Positions 49,556-59,602 are shown, counted from the stretch's first letter. The stretch: DNA of 64,000 bases from Lampropedia puyangensis (GCF_004833285.1 NZ_STFG01000011.1:552-64551), one strand, 5' to 3'. Made by a program: numbers and translations. The notes: generated by a model not told the origin, from the letters alone.

Positions 49556-50224
49556 ATGCATTACCCCATGGCCGATCAACACACGGATGCCTGCGTGGCA
49601 CCAGCCGAAAAAACCGCTGGCGCGAGCAAAAGGCAGCAAACTCGGCAGGCTATTCTCAATGCCGCAATGCGTCTGGTAGCACAGGTGGGACTTGAAGGGC
49701 TGTCGATCGGAGGCTTGGCCGATGAAGCAGGAATGAGCAAATCTGGCGTCTTTGCCCACTTCGGTTCACGCGAAGAATTGCAAATCGCAGTGGTCGCGCA
49801 CTATCACCAAAATTTCCAGGATGAGGTCTTTACGCCCTCGATGACCGAGCCCCGTGGTCTGCCGCGCCTGAACCGCATGGTGCAACTGTGGATGGAACGT
49901 ATCGTCTCTACTGCTGACTCAGGTATTTTCATCAGCGGCGCAGTGGACTTCGATGACCGCCCCGGGCCAGTGCGTGACGCCCTCAAGCAATCGGTACGCA
50001 CTTGGATGGGTGCCGTACAACGCGCCGTGCAACAAAGTCAGGAAGAAGGCCACTTGTGCGCACAGCGTGAACCCGAACAACTGGTCTTTGAGATCCACGG
50101 TTTGATTCTGGCCTTGCACTACGACAAGCGTTTTTTACTCAACCCCAATGCTCACGCTTATGCCCAAGCAGGCCTGCAACGACTTTTGGATGCACATGCG
50201 GGGCAAACCAGCCCGACAAGCTAA
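49556..50224 (+). CDS. TetR/AcrR-family transcriptional regulator
   Basis: A 222-residue regulator. The N-terminal helix-turn-helix RQQTRQAILNAAMRLVAQVGLEGLSIGGLADEAGMSKSGVFAHFGSREEL (about 26-75) is followed by a helical ligand domain with ISGAVDFDDRPGPVRDAL, the C-terminal pattern of TetR regulators controlling fatty-acid/acyl-CoA genes. The gene precedes acyl-CoA dehydrogenase, thioesterase and enoyl-CoA hydratase, and an operator-like palindrome precedes it. Start ATG 49556; ATG 49568 (MADQHTDA) is an alternative. Confidence 0.9.
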   Translation: MHYPMADQHTDACVAPAEKTAGASKRQQTRQAILNAAMRLVAQVGLEGLSIGGLADEAGMSKSGVFAHFGSREELQIAVVAHYHQNFQDEVFTPSMTEPRGLPRLNRMVQLWMERIVSTADSGIFISGAVDFDDRPGPVRDALKQSVRTWMGAVQRAVQQSQEEGHLCAQREPEQLVFEIHGLILALHYDKRFLLNPNAHAYAQAGLQRLLDAHAGQTSPTS

Positions 50225-50360
50225 AAAGCGCCCTTCATTGAGTAACGTTTGCAAAACCCGTGATGCCTCATACAGGCTCTTTGACTACGTAGCCCATCTG
50301 TTTTTGACAGGCTTATCTTGAAACTTTACGCGCCATAACACGACAACACTGGAGACCACC

Positions 50361-52160
50361 ATGCCACTGACTTACACACCGCCTATCCGAGACATGCAGT
50401 TCGTTTTGCACGAATGGCTGGGTGCCACCGCCAAACTCAAAGAGCTGCCCCGCTACGCTGACTTTGACCAAGACACGTTCAACGCGGTGTTGGAAGAGGC
50501 TGGTAAATTTGCCGCAGAAGTGATAGCACCCACCAACAGCGTTGGTGATACGCAAGGCTGTCAATTGGACCGCAGCAGCCACAGTGTCAAAACGCCTGAT
50601 GGTTTTAAAGAAGCCTACGCCCAGTATGTGGAGGCTGGCTGGCCTGCACTGGCCTGCGAACCGGAATATGGCGGCCAAGGCTTGCCCTTTGTGGTCAACC
50701 AGTGCTTGTATGAAATGCTCAACAGTGCCAACCAAGCCTGGACGATGTACCCCGGCCTCTCGCACGGCGCCTATGAGGCCCTGCTGGCGCATGGCAGTTC
50801 AGAGCTCAAGCAACGCTACTTGCCCCAACTCACCAGTGGGCAATGGACTGGCACCATGTGCCTGACCGAACCCCATTGCGGGACTGATCTGGGCTTGCTG
50901 CGCTCGAAAGCCGAGCCCCAAGCTGATGGCTGCTACCGTATCACTGGCAACAAAATTTTCATCAGTGCGGGCGAACACGACATGGCCGAGAATATCGTCC
51001 ACTTGGTCTTGGCACGCCTGCCCGATGCACCAGCAGGAAGCAAAGGCATCAGCTTGTTTGTGGTCTCCAAGTTCCAGCTCACGGCAGATGGCTCGCTGGG
51101 CGAGCGCAACCCCATTTTCTGCACGGGCCTGGAACACAAAATGGGTATCCATGGCAATGCCACAGCCCAACTCACGCTCGACGGGGCCATCGGCCACTTG
51201 GTTGGCGAGCCACACAAAGGCTTGGCCGCCATGTTTGTGATGATGAATGCCGCACGCCTTGGAGTTGGCAACCAATCCCTTGGCCTGACTGAAATTGCAT
51301 ACCAAAATGCCTTGGCCTATGCCAAGGAGCGCTTGCAAATGCGTAGCCTCTCCGGCCCCAAAGCGCCCGATCAACCAGCAGACCCGATTATCGTGCACCC
51401 TGACGTGCGCCACCAGCTCCTCACGGCCAAGGCCTACGCCGAAGGTGGGCGTATGCTGGGCAGCTACTGCGGCCTGTTGCTGGACCAAGCCCACCACAGT
51501 ACAGACGATGCGCAGCGCCAAACGGCCCATGCGCAGCTGGCCTTATTAACGCCCGTAGTCAAAGCCTTCCTGACCGACAACGGTTTAACGGCCACCATCG
51601 GTTGCCAGCAAGTATTTGGTGGGCATGGTTACATCCACGAAACAGGCATGGAGCAACTGGTGCGCGATGCACGTATCAACCTCATCTATGAAGGCACCAA
51701 TGCGGTCCAGGCCCTAGACCTACTGGGCCGCAAAGTCATGGGCGACCAAGGCAAAGCCCTGACTGCGTTTGGCAAGCAAATTGCAGCCTGGGGTGCGCAG
51801 CACAGCCAAGAGCCCAAGCTGATCGAGTTTCTGCTGCCCTTGCAAAGCATTGGCGAACGGCTCACTGAAGTCACACAGGCTTTGGGCGCCAAAGCGCAAC
51901 GTAACCCTGATGAAATTGGCGCAGCTGCAGTCGACTATCTGCGTGTTGTCGGGCACCTCACTTTTGGCTGGCTCTGGGCGCAGGCCGCCAACATTGCCAT
52001 CAAAGCCATTGCCGATGGGAAAACCGATCCCATCTACCCAGCCAAACTGGAAACTGCCAAGTTCTATTTCAGCCGCCTGCAACCCGAAGTGGAAACAGCC
52101 TTCAAACGCCTGCAGTCCAGTGCCAATGTGGTGATGAAAACCACCCATGCCTTGGCTTAA
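50361..52160 (+). CDS. Acyl-CoA dehydrogenase (DmdC/AcdB-like, with C-terminal extension)
   Basis: A 599-residue FAD acyl-CoA dehydrogenase with the extra C-terminal domain of the DmdC-like group. MCLTEPHCGTDLGLLRSKAEP is the FAD/substrate motif; GNKIFISAGEHDMAENIVHLVLARLPDA follows. The catalytic base lies in INLIYEGTNAVQALDLLGRK. The N-terminal MPLTYTPPIRDMQFVLHEWL is family-typical. It introduces the alpha-beta double bond in an acyl-CoA and passes electrons to electron-transfer flavoprotein. GGAG precedes ATG 50361. Regulated with the TetR gene upstream by inference. Confidence 0.94.
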   Translation: MPLTYTPPIRDMQFVLHEWLGATAKLKELPRYADFDQDTFNAVLEEAGKFAAEVIAPTNSVGDTQGCQLDRSSHSVKTPDGFKEAYAQYVEAGWPALACEPEYGGQGLPFVVNQCLYEMLNSANQAWTMYPGLSHGAYEALLAHGSSELKQRYLPQLTSGQWTGTMCLTEPHCGTDLGLLRSKAEPQADGCYRITGNKIFISAGEHDMAENIVHLVLARLPDAPAGSKGISLFVVSKFQLTADGSLGERNPIFCTGLEHKMGIHGNATAQLTLDGAIGHLVGEPHKGLAAMFVMMNAARLGVGNQSLGLTEIAYQNALAYAKERLQMRSLSGPKAPDQPADPIIVHPDVRHQLLTAKAYAEGGRMLGSYCGLLLDQAHHSTDDAQRQTAHAQLALLTPVVKAFLTDNGLTATIGCQQVFGGHGYIHETGMEQLVRDARINLIYEGTNAVQALDLLGRKVMGDQGKALTAFGKQIAAWGAQHSQEPKLIEFLLPLQSIGERLTEVTQALGAKAQRNPDEIGAAAVDYLRVVGHLTFGWLWAQAANIAIKAIADGKTDPIYPAKLETAKFYFSRLQPEVETAFKRLQSSANVVMKTTHALA

Positions 52161-52371
52161 TGAGACTGCAAGTGGTTGCGGCCAAACAGGTTCCGACAAA
52201 AGACCTGTGCCGCACTGAAAAACAGTCTCGCAGGTGTCTGACAGCATGATGCAGTCATGCCATAACAGCAGCACCCTAGCAACAGCCGGGTGCCACGCAA
52301 AACCGCGGCGACCTCCCTATTACGCTGCATGGTCTGCATGCAGCGCCCCTCCCTTGCACAACGACTCGCTT

Positions 52372-53202
52372 ATGAATGCACCCGTGCACCCTTTTGATGC
52401 AGCCATCGCCTTGCAACGTACCGCCCAGGGCGACTATTTAGGTCATACCACACCCGCTTACCGGAACATGGTGGGGCCTTTTGGTGGTATTACCGCAGCA
52501 GTACTGCTCAATGCCGTGATGCAACACCCACAACGTTTGGGCGATCCCACCGCAATGACACTGAACTACGCAGGCCCCGTGCCAGACGGCCCGTTCCGTA
52601 TCGTCGCCAAACCGGTGCGCACCAATCGCTCCAGTCAACATTGGGTGTTGGAGCAATGGGTGCTGGAAAACGGGCAGGACACCATTGCCACCACCGCCAC
52701 CGTGATGACGGCTGCGCGCAAAGCCACCTGGTCAGGCAGCGACATTCCTGCCCCCGCAACGGGCGGGCCTGACGCTGGCGTCAAGCCGCTTGTCGTGACG
52801 GGATTCACGCCATGGCTTGAGCAATACGCCATCGTGCCTATAACGGGGGCCATCCCATCCGACTGGAACGATGCCATCGGCGAGAGCAGCCTCTCGCAGT
52901 TGTGGGTGCGAAAAACTATGCCACGCCCACTCGATTTCTGTGGCCTGGTAGCCGCTTGCGACGTGTTTTACCCTCGCATATGGCTCAAACGTGCAAGGCA
53001 AGTACCCGCAGGTACCGTCTCCATGACGGTGTATTTCCACGCCAACCAGTCACAACTGGACGCCACCGGTGACGGCTACCTGCTGGCACAGGCTAATGGA
53101 CAAGAATACCGGGACAATTACGCCGATCAAAGCGGCCAGCTCTGGAGCCACAACGGTCAGGTTCTAGCCACCACACACCAACTCGCTTACTTCAAAGAAT
53201 AG
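52372..53202 (+). CDS. Acyl-CoA thioesterase-like hotdog protein (TesB-like)
   Basis: A 276-residue double-hotdog thioesterase. FDAAIALQRTAQGDYLGHTTPAYRNMVGPFGGITAAVLLNAVMQHPQRLG is the first hotdog start with the GPFGGI motif. The second half carries WLKRARQVPAGTVSMTVYFHANQSQL, the TesB-type ending. It hydrolyses acyl-CoA to the free acid. ATG 52372 is preferred; 46 upstream codons in frame are not family-like. It lies between dehydrogenase and enoyl-CoA hydratase genes, 25 bases before the latter. Confidence 0.88.
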   Translation: MNAPVHPFDAAIALQRTAQGDYLGHTTPAYRNMVGPFGGITAAVLLNAVMQHPQRLGDPTAMTLNYAGPVPDGPFRIVAKPVRTNRSSQHWVLEQWVLENGQDTIATTATVMTAARKATWSGSDIPAPATGGPDAGVKPLVVTGFTPWLEQYAIVPITGAIPSDWNDAIGESSLSQLWVRKTMPRPLDFCGLVAACDVFYPRIWLKRARQVPAGTVSMTVYFHANQSQLDATGDGYLLAQANGQEYRDNYADQSGQLWSHNGQVLATTHQLAYFKE

Positions 53203-53227
53203 CCTCGCATACTTCAAGGAGCCTTCC

Positions 53228-54019
53228 ATGAGCACCCCGACACCCCCTGTTGATGGCGTTTTAGCCCACACCGAAAATGGCGTTATGACCTTGACGCTCA
53301 ACCGCGTTGACAAGAAAAACGCCTTCACGCAAGCGATGTACTGTGCCTTGGCCGATGCCTTGACACAAGCGACCGACAACCCACAAGTGCGGGTAGTGGT
53401 GATTCAAGGCCACGTCAGCGTTTTCAGCGCAGGCAATGACATTGCCGATTTTCAAAAAGCGCGCCCCAGTGACGACGAAAACCACGTTTTCCGGCTGCTA
53501 CGCCTACTGGCTTGTTTCCCCAAACCTTTGCTAGCCTCGGTCTGCGGCCCGGCAGTGGGCATTGGCACGACACTTTTGCTGCATTGCGACCTGGTGTATG
53601 CAGGCGACAACGCCGCATTCTCACTGCCTTTTGTGAATTTGGGCCTGTGCCCAGAAGCGGGCTCGTCCTTGTTGCTGCCTCAACTGCTTGGCCATCAACG
53701 TGCCAGTGAAGCCCTGTTACTGGGAGAACCATTCTTTGCCGATGCGGCACTTGAAGTGGGCTTGGTCAACCGCATCGTTCCCCCCACCGAGGCCAACGAC
53801 CATGTACAGGCACAGGCGGCCAAGCTGGCAGCGAAACCACTGGCTTCCTTGTTGGCTACCAAACGCCTGCTCAAAGGCGCCAATCAAGAAGCGGTACTGC
53901 AACGTATTGATGAGGAGGCCAAAATTTTTGGTGAGCTGCTGCATGGCCCTGCAGCCAAAGAAGCCTTCAGCGCCTTCATGGAAAAGCGCAAACCGAATTT
54001 CTCCGATCTGGCACAGTAA
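53228..54019 (+). CDS. Enoyl-CoA hydratase/isomerase family protein
   Basis: A 263-residue crotonase-fold enzyme. FSAGNDIADF (oxyanion Ala-Gly-Asn pattern), CGPAVGIGTTLLLHCDLVYAG and FVNLGLCPEAGSSLLLPQLLG are the conserved blocks; the Glu of LCPEAG matches the second catalytic acid of isomerase-type enzymes. KRLLKGANQEAVLQRI is the C-terminal helix. It hydrates or isomerises enoyl-CoA made by the dehydrogenase of the same operon. CAAGGAG precedes the ATG. It converges with the creatininase gene with a gap of only 18 bases. Confidence 0.92.
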   Translation: MSTPTPPVDGVLAHTENGVMTLTLNRVDKKNAFTQAMYCALADALTQATDNPQVRVVVIQGHVSVFSAGNDIADFQKARPSDDENHVFRLLRLLACFPKPLLASVCGPAVGIGTTLLLHCDLVYAGDNAAFSLPFVNLGLCPEAGSSLLLPQLLGHQRASEALLLGEPFFADAALEVGLVNRIVPPTEANDHVQAQAAKLAAKPLASLLATKRLLKGANQEAVLQRIDEEAKIFGELLHGPAAKEAFSAFMEKRKPNFSDLAQ

Positions 54020-54037
54020 CTGTCAATCTTCCCAGAT

Positions 54038-54883
54038 TCAGGGCAAAGGCAATTGACTGATCTCGCCCACTACCGTCAATAGTTGGCGTGCGGCATTCTC
54101 TACCAGCAATTGCCCTTTTTCTGCGGTTGCGGCAGCCGCGTTGCCGGCCGCACCTTGCCGGTTGTAGTCCTGCATCATCCAGCCCATTTTGGCACTTTTG
54201 CCATTGCCAATCAGGTCGTATTGCGCCGCACGCTGCTCAGAAGTGGATGCAAAATGCTGCGCATGCTCCATCGCTACCCACTCAGGGCACAAATGCCGCA
54301 TGATGGCTGTCTCATCTTCGCCGGCATGAACACCAAACCGGTCTTCATGGGCGTTCGATAGCGCCTCTATCTCTTCGGTACGTGGCAAATTGAACCAACT
54401 GCAGCTGTACACGAGCAAGCCATACTGCTGGCGTAATTGGCGCGCGACCATGTCCATCACGCTGACTTGTCCCCCATGACTATTGAACAGCAATACACGG
54501 CGCACGCCACTGGCTGCAATGCCTGCACCAATGTCATTCCATAACGCCAAAATGGTCGTGGCAGACAACGTCAATGTGCCTGCGAAGCTGGCATGCTCTG
54601 GGCTGAAACCGATTGCCTGCGTAGGAAGAATCAACAAAGGAGGCCGCGTGTTTTCAGGCTGCGCATGCCAGTGCACCTGCATCGCATCGATGATTCCTTC
54701 AGTAATGGCCGTATCCACACACAAAGGCAAATGTGGGCCATGCTGCTCGGTCGCCCCCAACGGCAAAACAGCTACCGTGCGCGCCATCAGTGCGGTGTCC
54801 GCGCGCGCTTGAAAGTCGCGTGTACTCAATGCATCCCAACGCCAATGGGGCCAAGAAACGTGTGAAGTGGTGGTATCAGCCAT
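54038..54883 (-). CDS. Creatininase-family amidohydrolase
   Basis: A 281-residue creatininase-fold protein. Metal-binding motifs VLPLGATEQHGPHLPLCVDT, LLFNSHGGQVSVMDM and FGVHAGEDETAIMRHLCP are complete. The family includes creatininase, formamide hydrolases of riboflavin and F420 routes, and maturation proteases; no specific substrate can be set. ATG 54883 gives MADTTTSHVSWPHWRWD; the upstream frame to 54991 lacks a family match. It diverges from the DsbD-type gene across about 235-325 bases that hold no other clear signal. Confidence 0.87.
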   Translation of the reverse strand: MADTTTSHVSWPHWRWDALSTRDFQARADTALMARTVAVLPLGATEQHGPHLPLCVDTAITEGIIDAMQVHWHAQPENTRPPLLILPTQAIGFSPEHASFAGTLTLSATTILALWNDIGAGIAASGVRRVLLFNSHGGQVSVMDMVARQLRQQYGLLVYSCSWFNLPRTEEIEALSNAHEDRFGVHAGEDETAIMRHLCPEWVAMEHAQHFASTSEQRAAQYDLIGNGKSAKMGWMMQDYNRQGAAGNAAAATAEKGQLLVENAARQLLTVVGEISQLPLP

Positions 54884-55208
54884 AGCGGCATTATGCAGGC
54901 GCTGTCTGAACGGCATACACAGTTGCAAGTGCGAAACTGCTGCTGCACAACAGGGGCTCTGGCCACGCGAGGGAACCTCTTGCCGGGCCATCTCTCATAA
55001 TCATGGTTTTTCCGCACTCTTACATACGAGGAAACGATCCTCTTGTCCTGCTTTTTTGTCTTTCGTCATCTCCTGCCCATCACGGGATTATGCGATGTGC
55101 GACTGGCTTTTTGTTCTCATGCCATATTCATTCAATCGTGTGACTGAACGCCATAGCGCATCACCGCACCCCGCCAATCACGTCGCCAAAAGTTTTACAC
55201 GTGTGGCC

Positions 55209-57563
55209 ATGGTGGTAGGCAAGTTAGCGCTTGTCTGTGCCTTGCTGTGGCAGTTCCTGTGGATTGCCTCTCCTGCCATTGGGCAAAACCTCTTTTCTGC
55301 CCCAAACCCACTCAGCAGTAACCATGCCGCTAGCAACCGTGCAGTGGTGCAAACGCCGCAGGTGCGCGCAGAACTGGTCGCACTGGCGCCCGAAGGCATT
55401 GCTGCAGGCGACACAATCCATCTTGGCTTACTGCTGGAACACGCATCGGGCTGGCACACTTACTGGAAAAACCCTGGTGATTCTGGCTTGCCTACCGAGC
55501 TGAACTGGCAACTGCCAAGTGGCTGGCAAGCTGGAGCCATTCAATGGCCCACACCGCTGAAACTACGCATTGGTGAACTGGCCAACTATGGGTACGAAGG
55601 TCGCACCCTGCTGCCCGTGGCAGTTACCATTCCTGCCGACTGGACGCCTGATACCAACCATGGCACCTTTGCCAGAACAGACGAAGTCACCATTGCGTTA
55701 GAAGCCAACTGGCTGGTCTGCAAACTCGAATGCATTCCTGAGTCTGGGCAATTTACCCTCACGTTGCCAACTCAAACGTCCACAGGACTCTACGCCCAAG
55801 ACTTTCAAAATGCCTGGTCCGATATACCTGTAGAGATTACCCAGTCTATCCATGGCAGCCATGCCGACGCCCAAGGCGATCGGTTAATGGTGCATATAGA
55901 GGGCCTGCCTGAGCACCTGCAGGGCCAGCAGCTTGAATTGTTCATTGACGAGCCACAGGTCGTTACGCACGGTGCGCGGGCCCAGAAAGAATGGCAACAG
56001 CGCTGGGACGGCACAGCATGGCAGGCAGACATTCCCCTGGCGCTGGACCGCCAAGCCAGCGGCAAACACCTCAACATCGTTATCACACGTTTATCGCAAA
56101 GCGAAGGGGGTGATTGGGATCCAACAGCACGCAGCACTAATGACGCCATGGGGTGGCAATTGCAAGTGCCCATCACTACCGGCTGGCCCGCCACCTTGCA
56201 AGCCCAGCCCAGCCCCGCCCTATTGCAGGCGCTGGCAGACAACGCGCAAGCGGCCAGCACCCATCGCACAAGCGAGAAATCCGGCTTACCTGTAGTCGCC
56301 AGCACGCAGACAACATGGAGCTTGCACGAATGGGCCTGGATGTTGCTGTTTGCCTTTGCAGGCGGCGCGCTGTTGAATTTGATGCCTTGTGTATTTCCGG
56401 TTCTGGCCATCAAAGCCCTTTCCATAGTCCAAAGCAACCACAGCCATACCAGTCAGCGCCGCAGCGCCTGGGCTTATGGCGCTGGTGTCGTTGTGTCTTT
56501 TGCGGCCATGGGGGCAGCAGTATTGGCTCTGCGCAGCGCAGGCGCACAACTAGGCTGGGGATTTCAACTCCAGTCACCATGGTTTGTTGCAGCGCTGGCC
56601 TTATTGTTCACAGTGATGGGGCTAGCGTTGGCAGGAGCCGTGCAATTCGGGCTTTGGGTTCCACAACGCTGGCGTAGCGCAGGAGCAAGCCAAGGGGCTT
56701 CTGCCGCCTTTGCCTCCGGCGTGTTGGCGTCTCTGGTCGCATCGCCATGTACAGGGCCATTCATGGGTGCGGCCTTAGGGGCCGCCTTGTCGTTCCCTGT
56801 CGCTGCAGCCATGGGCATCTTTCTGGTTATGGGTATCGGCATGGCCCTGCCTTTAATGGCATTGGTCTGGTTCCCTCAACTGATCAACCGACTCCCAAGG
56901 CCGGGAGCCTGGATGGAAACGTTCCGCAATGCCATGGCTTTCCCCATGTTTGCCACGGTGGTGTGGTTGCTGTGGGTCTTGGCCAATCAAGTCGGTATCA
57001 ATGCCATGGTGGCTTGGCTGGCGGTGCTATGGGCCTTGAGTTTTAGTTTGTGGCTGATCGGCAAGCGTCCCGCAGGCCAGCACAATGTCGGGCTGCAGGT
57101 GCTATGGCTGGCTGTGCTGGCCTTGCCTTTGGCCATAGCGGCATGGAGTGGACGCTATTTCGCGCTCACCCAGAACGCGCCCTCAACGCATTCAGCCTCA
57201 GCAGCCAGCGAACAGGGGTTATGGCAAGACTGGAGTGCGCAGACCCAAGCTGACAGCTTGGCAGCCCAACGGCCTGTATTCGTGGACTTCACCGCCACTT
57301 GGTGCATTACTTGCCAGTACAACAAAATGACCACGCTAGCCGACAACGACGTATTGGCAGACTTTGCCGCTGCCAACGTACTATTGCTACGCGCCGATTG
57401 GACGCGGCAAAACCCGGCCATCACCCAAGCACTGAATGCGCTGGGGCGCACAGGAGTGCCAACTTATGCACTGCATATGCCCGGGCAAGCCCCTGTGGTG
57501 ATGATGGAAATTCTGGACAAAACCGAACTGCGTGCGCAACTCAAGGCACTAGCTACACCTTGA
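55209..57563 (+). CDS. DsbD/ScsB-type protein-disulfide reductase
   Basis: A protein of about 784 residues. A signal peptide (MVVGKLALVCALLWQFLWIASPAIG) leads to a periplasmic N-terminal domain with GLLLEHASGWHTYWKNPGDSGLPTEL and WLVCKLECIPESG (the CxxxC-like pair of ScsB/DipZ-type proteins). The eight-helix central domain has NLMPCVFPVLAIKAL and ASPCTGPFMGAALG (its two transport cysteines). The C-terminal thioredoxin domain has VDFTATWCITCQYNK. It carries electrons from cytosolic thioredoxin to periplasmic disulfides. The start is uncertain: ATGs at 55095 and 55119 would lengthen the N-terminus by 30-38 residues, and none has a clear ribosome site. Confidence 0.88.
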   Translation: MVVGKLALVCALLWQFLWIASPAIGQNLFSAPNPLSSNHAASNRAVVQTPQVRAELVALAPEGIAAGDTIHLGLLLEHASGWHTYWKNPGDSGLPTELNWQLPSGWQAGAIQWPTPLKLRIGELANYGYEGRTLLPVAVTIPADWTPDTNHGTFARTDEVTIALEANWLVCKLECIPESGQFTLTLPTQTSTGLYAQDFQNAWSDIPVEITQSIHGSHADAQGDRLMVHIEGLPEHLQGQQLELFIDEPQVVTHGARAQKEWQQRWDGTAWQADIPLALDRQASGKHLNIVITRLSQSEGGDWDPTARSTNDAMGWQLQVPITTGWPATLQAQPSPALLQALADNAQAASTHRTSEKSGLPVVASTQTTWSLHEWAWMLLFAFAGGALLNLMPCVFPVLAIKALSIVQSNHSHTSQRRSAWAYGAGVVVSFAAMGAAVLALRSAGAQLGWGFQLQSPWFVAALALLFTVMGLALAGAVQFGLWVPQRWRSAGASQGASAAFASGVLASLVASPCTGPFMGAALGAALSFPVAAAMGIFLVMGIGMALPLMALVWFPQLINRLPRPGAWMETFRNAMAFPMFATVVWLLWVLANQVGINAMVAWLAVLWALSFSLWLIGKRPAGQHNVGLQVLWLAVLALPLAIAAWSGRYFALTQNAPSTHSASAASEQGLWQDWSAQTQADSLAAQRPVFVDFTATWCITCQYNKMTTLADNDVLADFAAANVLLLRADWTRQNPAITQALNALGRTGVPTYALHMPGQAPVVMMEILDKTELRAQLKALATP

Positions 57564-57611
57564 GTACATACATTAGCGCTCAAACGCTTGTGGGCTGGCC
57601 TTGACACGCCC

Positions 57612-58523
57612 TCAGCTACGCAACTGCTGGCGCAATTGCTCGCCCAACTCAGGCTTGTGTGCGAAAGGATCGGTAGGGTTGCGCCCTTGCACCACATCTT
57701 CGAGCCGCACCTGCACGGCCCCCAAAGCTTGAGGATGGCTGTAGATATAAAAGTGCCGGTGCTCTACCGCATCGAACACTTTCTGCGCGACTTCAGCCGC
57801 AGTGACCTTGCCGGACTGCACTGCTTTTTTACCCATGGCATCGCCCACCAACTGGCTTTGTGTGGGCTTTTGGCCCGCCAACGTGTGTGGCCGATTACGC
57901 TCACTATTGGCAATGCCGGTTGGCACGAAATAAGGGCACAACACGCTGGCCGATATCTGGTCTGTCACCAGCTTCAAGTCTTGGTACAGAGTCTCGGTCA
58001 AAGCAACCACAGAATGTTTGCTGACGTTGTAAATTCCCATGTTGGGCGGTGTCAGTAACCCAGCCATGCTGGCGGTATTGACGATATGCCCTTGCCATTG
58101 GGGATCGGCTTTGGCTGCAGCCAGCATCATGGGGGTGAAGTAATGCACCCCGTGCACTACACCCATCACATTCACCCCCATTACCCAACTCCACTCAGCG
58201 GGGGTGTTTTCCCAGACCAAACCACCTGCCGATACGCCTGCGTTGTTAAACACCAAATGCGGCGCGCCCAGCTGCAACTGCACGTCCTGTGCCAAGGCCT
58301 GCATGGCAGCCGCATTGGCTACATCTACGACCCGCGCCAAAATAGTGCCGCCATAGGCAGCCACGATAAGTTGCAACTCGGCAACGGCCCGGTCTAGCGC
58401 ATCTTGCTGTACATCCAGGAGCACCAGGTGCATGCCCCGTGCAGCCCCAATGCGCGCGCACTCAAGCCCGAAGCCTGAACCTGCACCCGTCAATACCGCT
58501 GTTTTTCCTTGAAAATTCTGCAT
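57612..58523 (-). CDS. SDR-family oxidoreductase
   Basis: A 303-residue classical-type short-chain dehydrogenase. TGAGSGFG (12-19), NNAGVSAGG, and the catalytic Ser/Tyr/Lys set (NTASMAG, YNVSKH) are present. The C-terminal region is extended (VEHRHFYIYSHPQAL..PTDPFAHKPELGEQLRQQLRS), a pattern of Burkholderiales SDRs in acyl/aromatic pathways. It reduces or oxidises a carbonyl/hydroxyl group with NAD(P). It is the last gene of the leftward operon 63.9-57.6 kb and converges with the DsbD-type gene. Confidence 0.9.
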   Translation of the reverse strand: MQNFQGKTAVLTGAGSGFGLECARIGAARGMHLVLLDVQQDALDRAVAELQLIVAAYGGTILARVVDVANAAAMQALAQDVQLQLGAPHLVFNNAGVSAGGLVWENTPAEWSWVMGVNVMGVVHGVHYFTPMMLAAAKADPQWQGHIVNTASMAGLLTPPNMGIYNVSKHSVVALTETLYQDLKLVTDQISASVLCPYFVPTGIANSERNRPHTLAGQKPTQSQLVGDAMGKKAVQSGKVTAAEVAQKVFDAVEHRHFYIYSHPQALGAVQVRLEDVVQGRNPTDPFAHKPELGEQLRQQLRS

Positions 58524-58582
58524 GATGTGTTTTGTCTCCTGTTGTTTGTCTCAATGCACACGGGAACCTCTCCCGGATGCGG

Positions 58583-59602
58583 TCAGATCAACTTGACCAA
58601 TTGCTTGCCAAAGTTCTGGCCTTTGAGCATGCCCAGGAATGCGTCTGGAGCAGACTCCAGCCCTTGTGCAATAGATTCTCGGGCGCGCAGCTTGCCGGTA
58701 GCCACCAATTCACCCAACTCCTTCAATGCCGCAGGCCAGACCTGCATGTGCTCACTGACGATGAACCCCTCTACCCGCATGCGGTTGATCAGCATCAACG
58801 CGGGGTTGGCCATGGGAATAGGTTGGCCATCGTAGCCTGCGATCATGCCGCACAGCGCTATGCGCGAGAAGGCATTGGCGCGCAGCATGATGGCATCCAT
58901 GATCCATCCGCCCACGTTTTCAAAATGGCCATCGATACCATCGGGGCAAACTTCCTTCAGTGCCTTGGCCAAGGCATACACATCACTGTTGTAAGCTCGG
59001 TAATCGAGACAGGCATCAAAACCTAACTCTTGCTCTGCATAGCGGCATTTGTCTGGCCCTCCTGCAATGCCAACCACTCTGCAACCGCGCGCCTTCGCCA
59101 GTGCCGCATAGGCGCTCCCCACAGCCCCCGATGCCGCTGTCACTGTCACTGTTTGGCCAGGTTTGGGATCAATGATGTGCACCAAGCCGTAATAGGCGGT
59201 CACGCCAGGCATGCCCACTGCGCCCAAGTAGGCGGACAAGGGCACACGGCTGGTATCCACTTTACGCATCATGCCGGGTTCATTGGCATTGACCACGCTG
59301 TACTCTTGCCAACCGCCCATGCCCACCACGTGGTTGCCTACGGCGTAGTCAGGATGGCGGCTCTCCACCACTTCCCCGACCGTGCCACCAATCATGACTT
59401 CCCCCAATGCCTGCGAAGCGGCATAACTCTTCGATTCATTCATGCGCCCGCGCATGTAGGGGTCCAGACTCAGGTAATGGTGGCGCACCAACACCTGCCC
59501 CTCTTGCAGGGCCGGTGTGTCTGTCTCAACCAGTTTGAAGTTACTGGCGCTGGCCTCACCTTGAGGGCGGTTGTCCAGCAACATTTGGCGATTTTTAGGC
59601 AT
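58583..59602 (-). CDS. NADP-dependent MDR oxidoreductase (CurA/leukotriene B4 dehydrogenase type)
   Basis: A 339-residue zinc-free medium-chain reductase. The N-terminal LSLDPYMRGRMNESKSYA is the hallmark of the CurA/PtgR (2-alkenal reductase-like) subfamily; VTAASGAVGSAYAALAKARGCRVVGIAGGPDKC is the nucleotide-binding site. The C-terminal GKLRARESIAQGLESAPDAFLGMLKGQNFGKQLVKL is also family-typical. These enzymes reduce alpha,beta-unsaturated aldehydes, ketones or acyl derivatives with NADPH. AAGGAGACACCC precedes ATG 59602. Confidence 0.93.
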   Translation of the reverse strand: MPKNRQMLLDNRPQGEASASNFKLVETDTPALQEGQVLVRHHYLSLDPYMRGRMNESKSYAASQALGEVMIGGTVGEVVESRHPDYAVGNHVVGMGGWQEYSVVNANEPGMMRKVDTSRVPLSAYLGAVGMPGVTAYYGLVHIIDPKPGQTVTVTAASGAVGSAYAALAKARGCRVVGIAGGPDKCRYAEQELGFDACLDYRAYNSDVYALAKALKEVCPDGIDGHFENVGGWIMDAIMLRANAFSRIALCGMIAGYDGQPIPMANPALMLINRMRVEGFIVSEHMQVWPAALKELGELVATGKLRARESIAQGLESAPDAFLGMLKGQNFGKQLVKLI

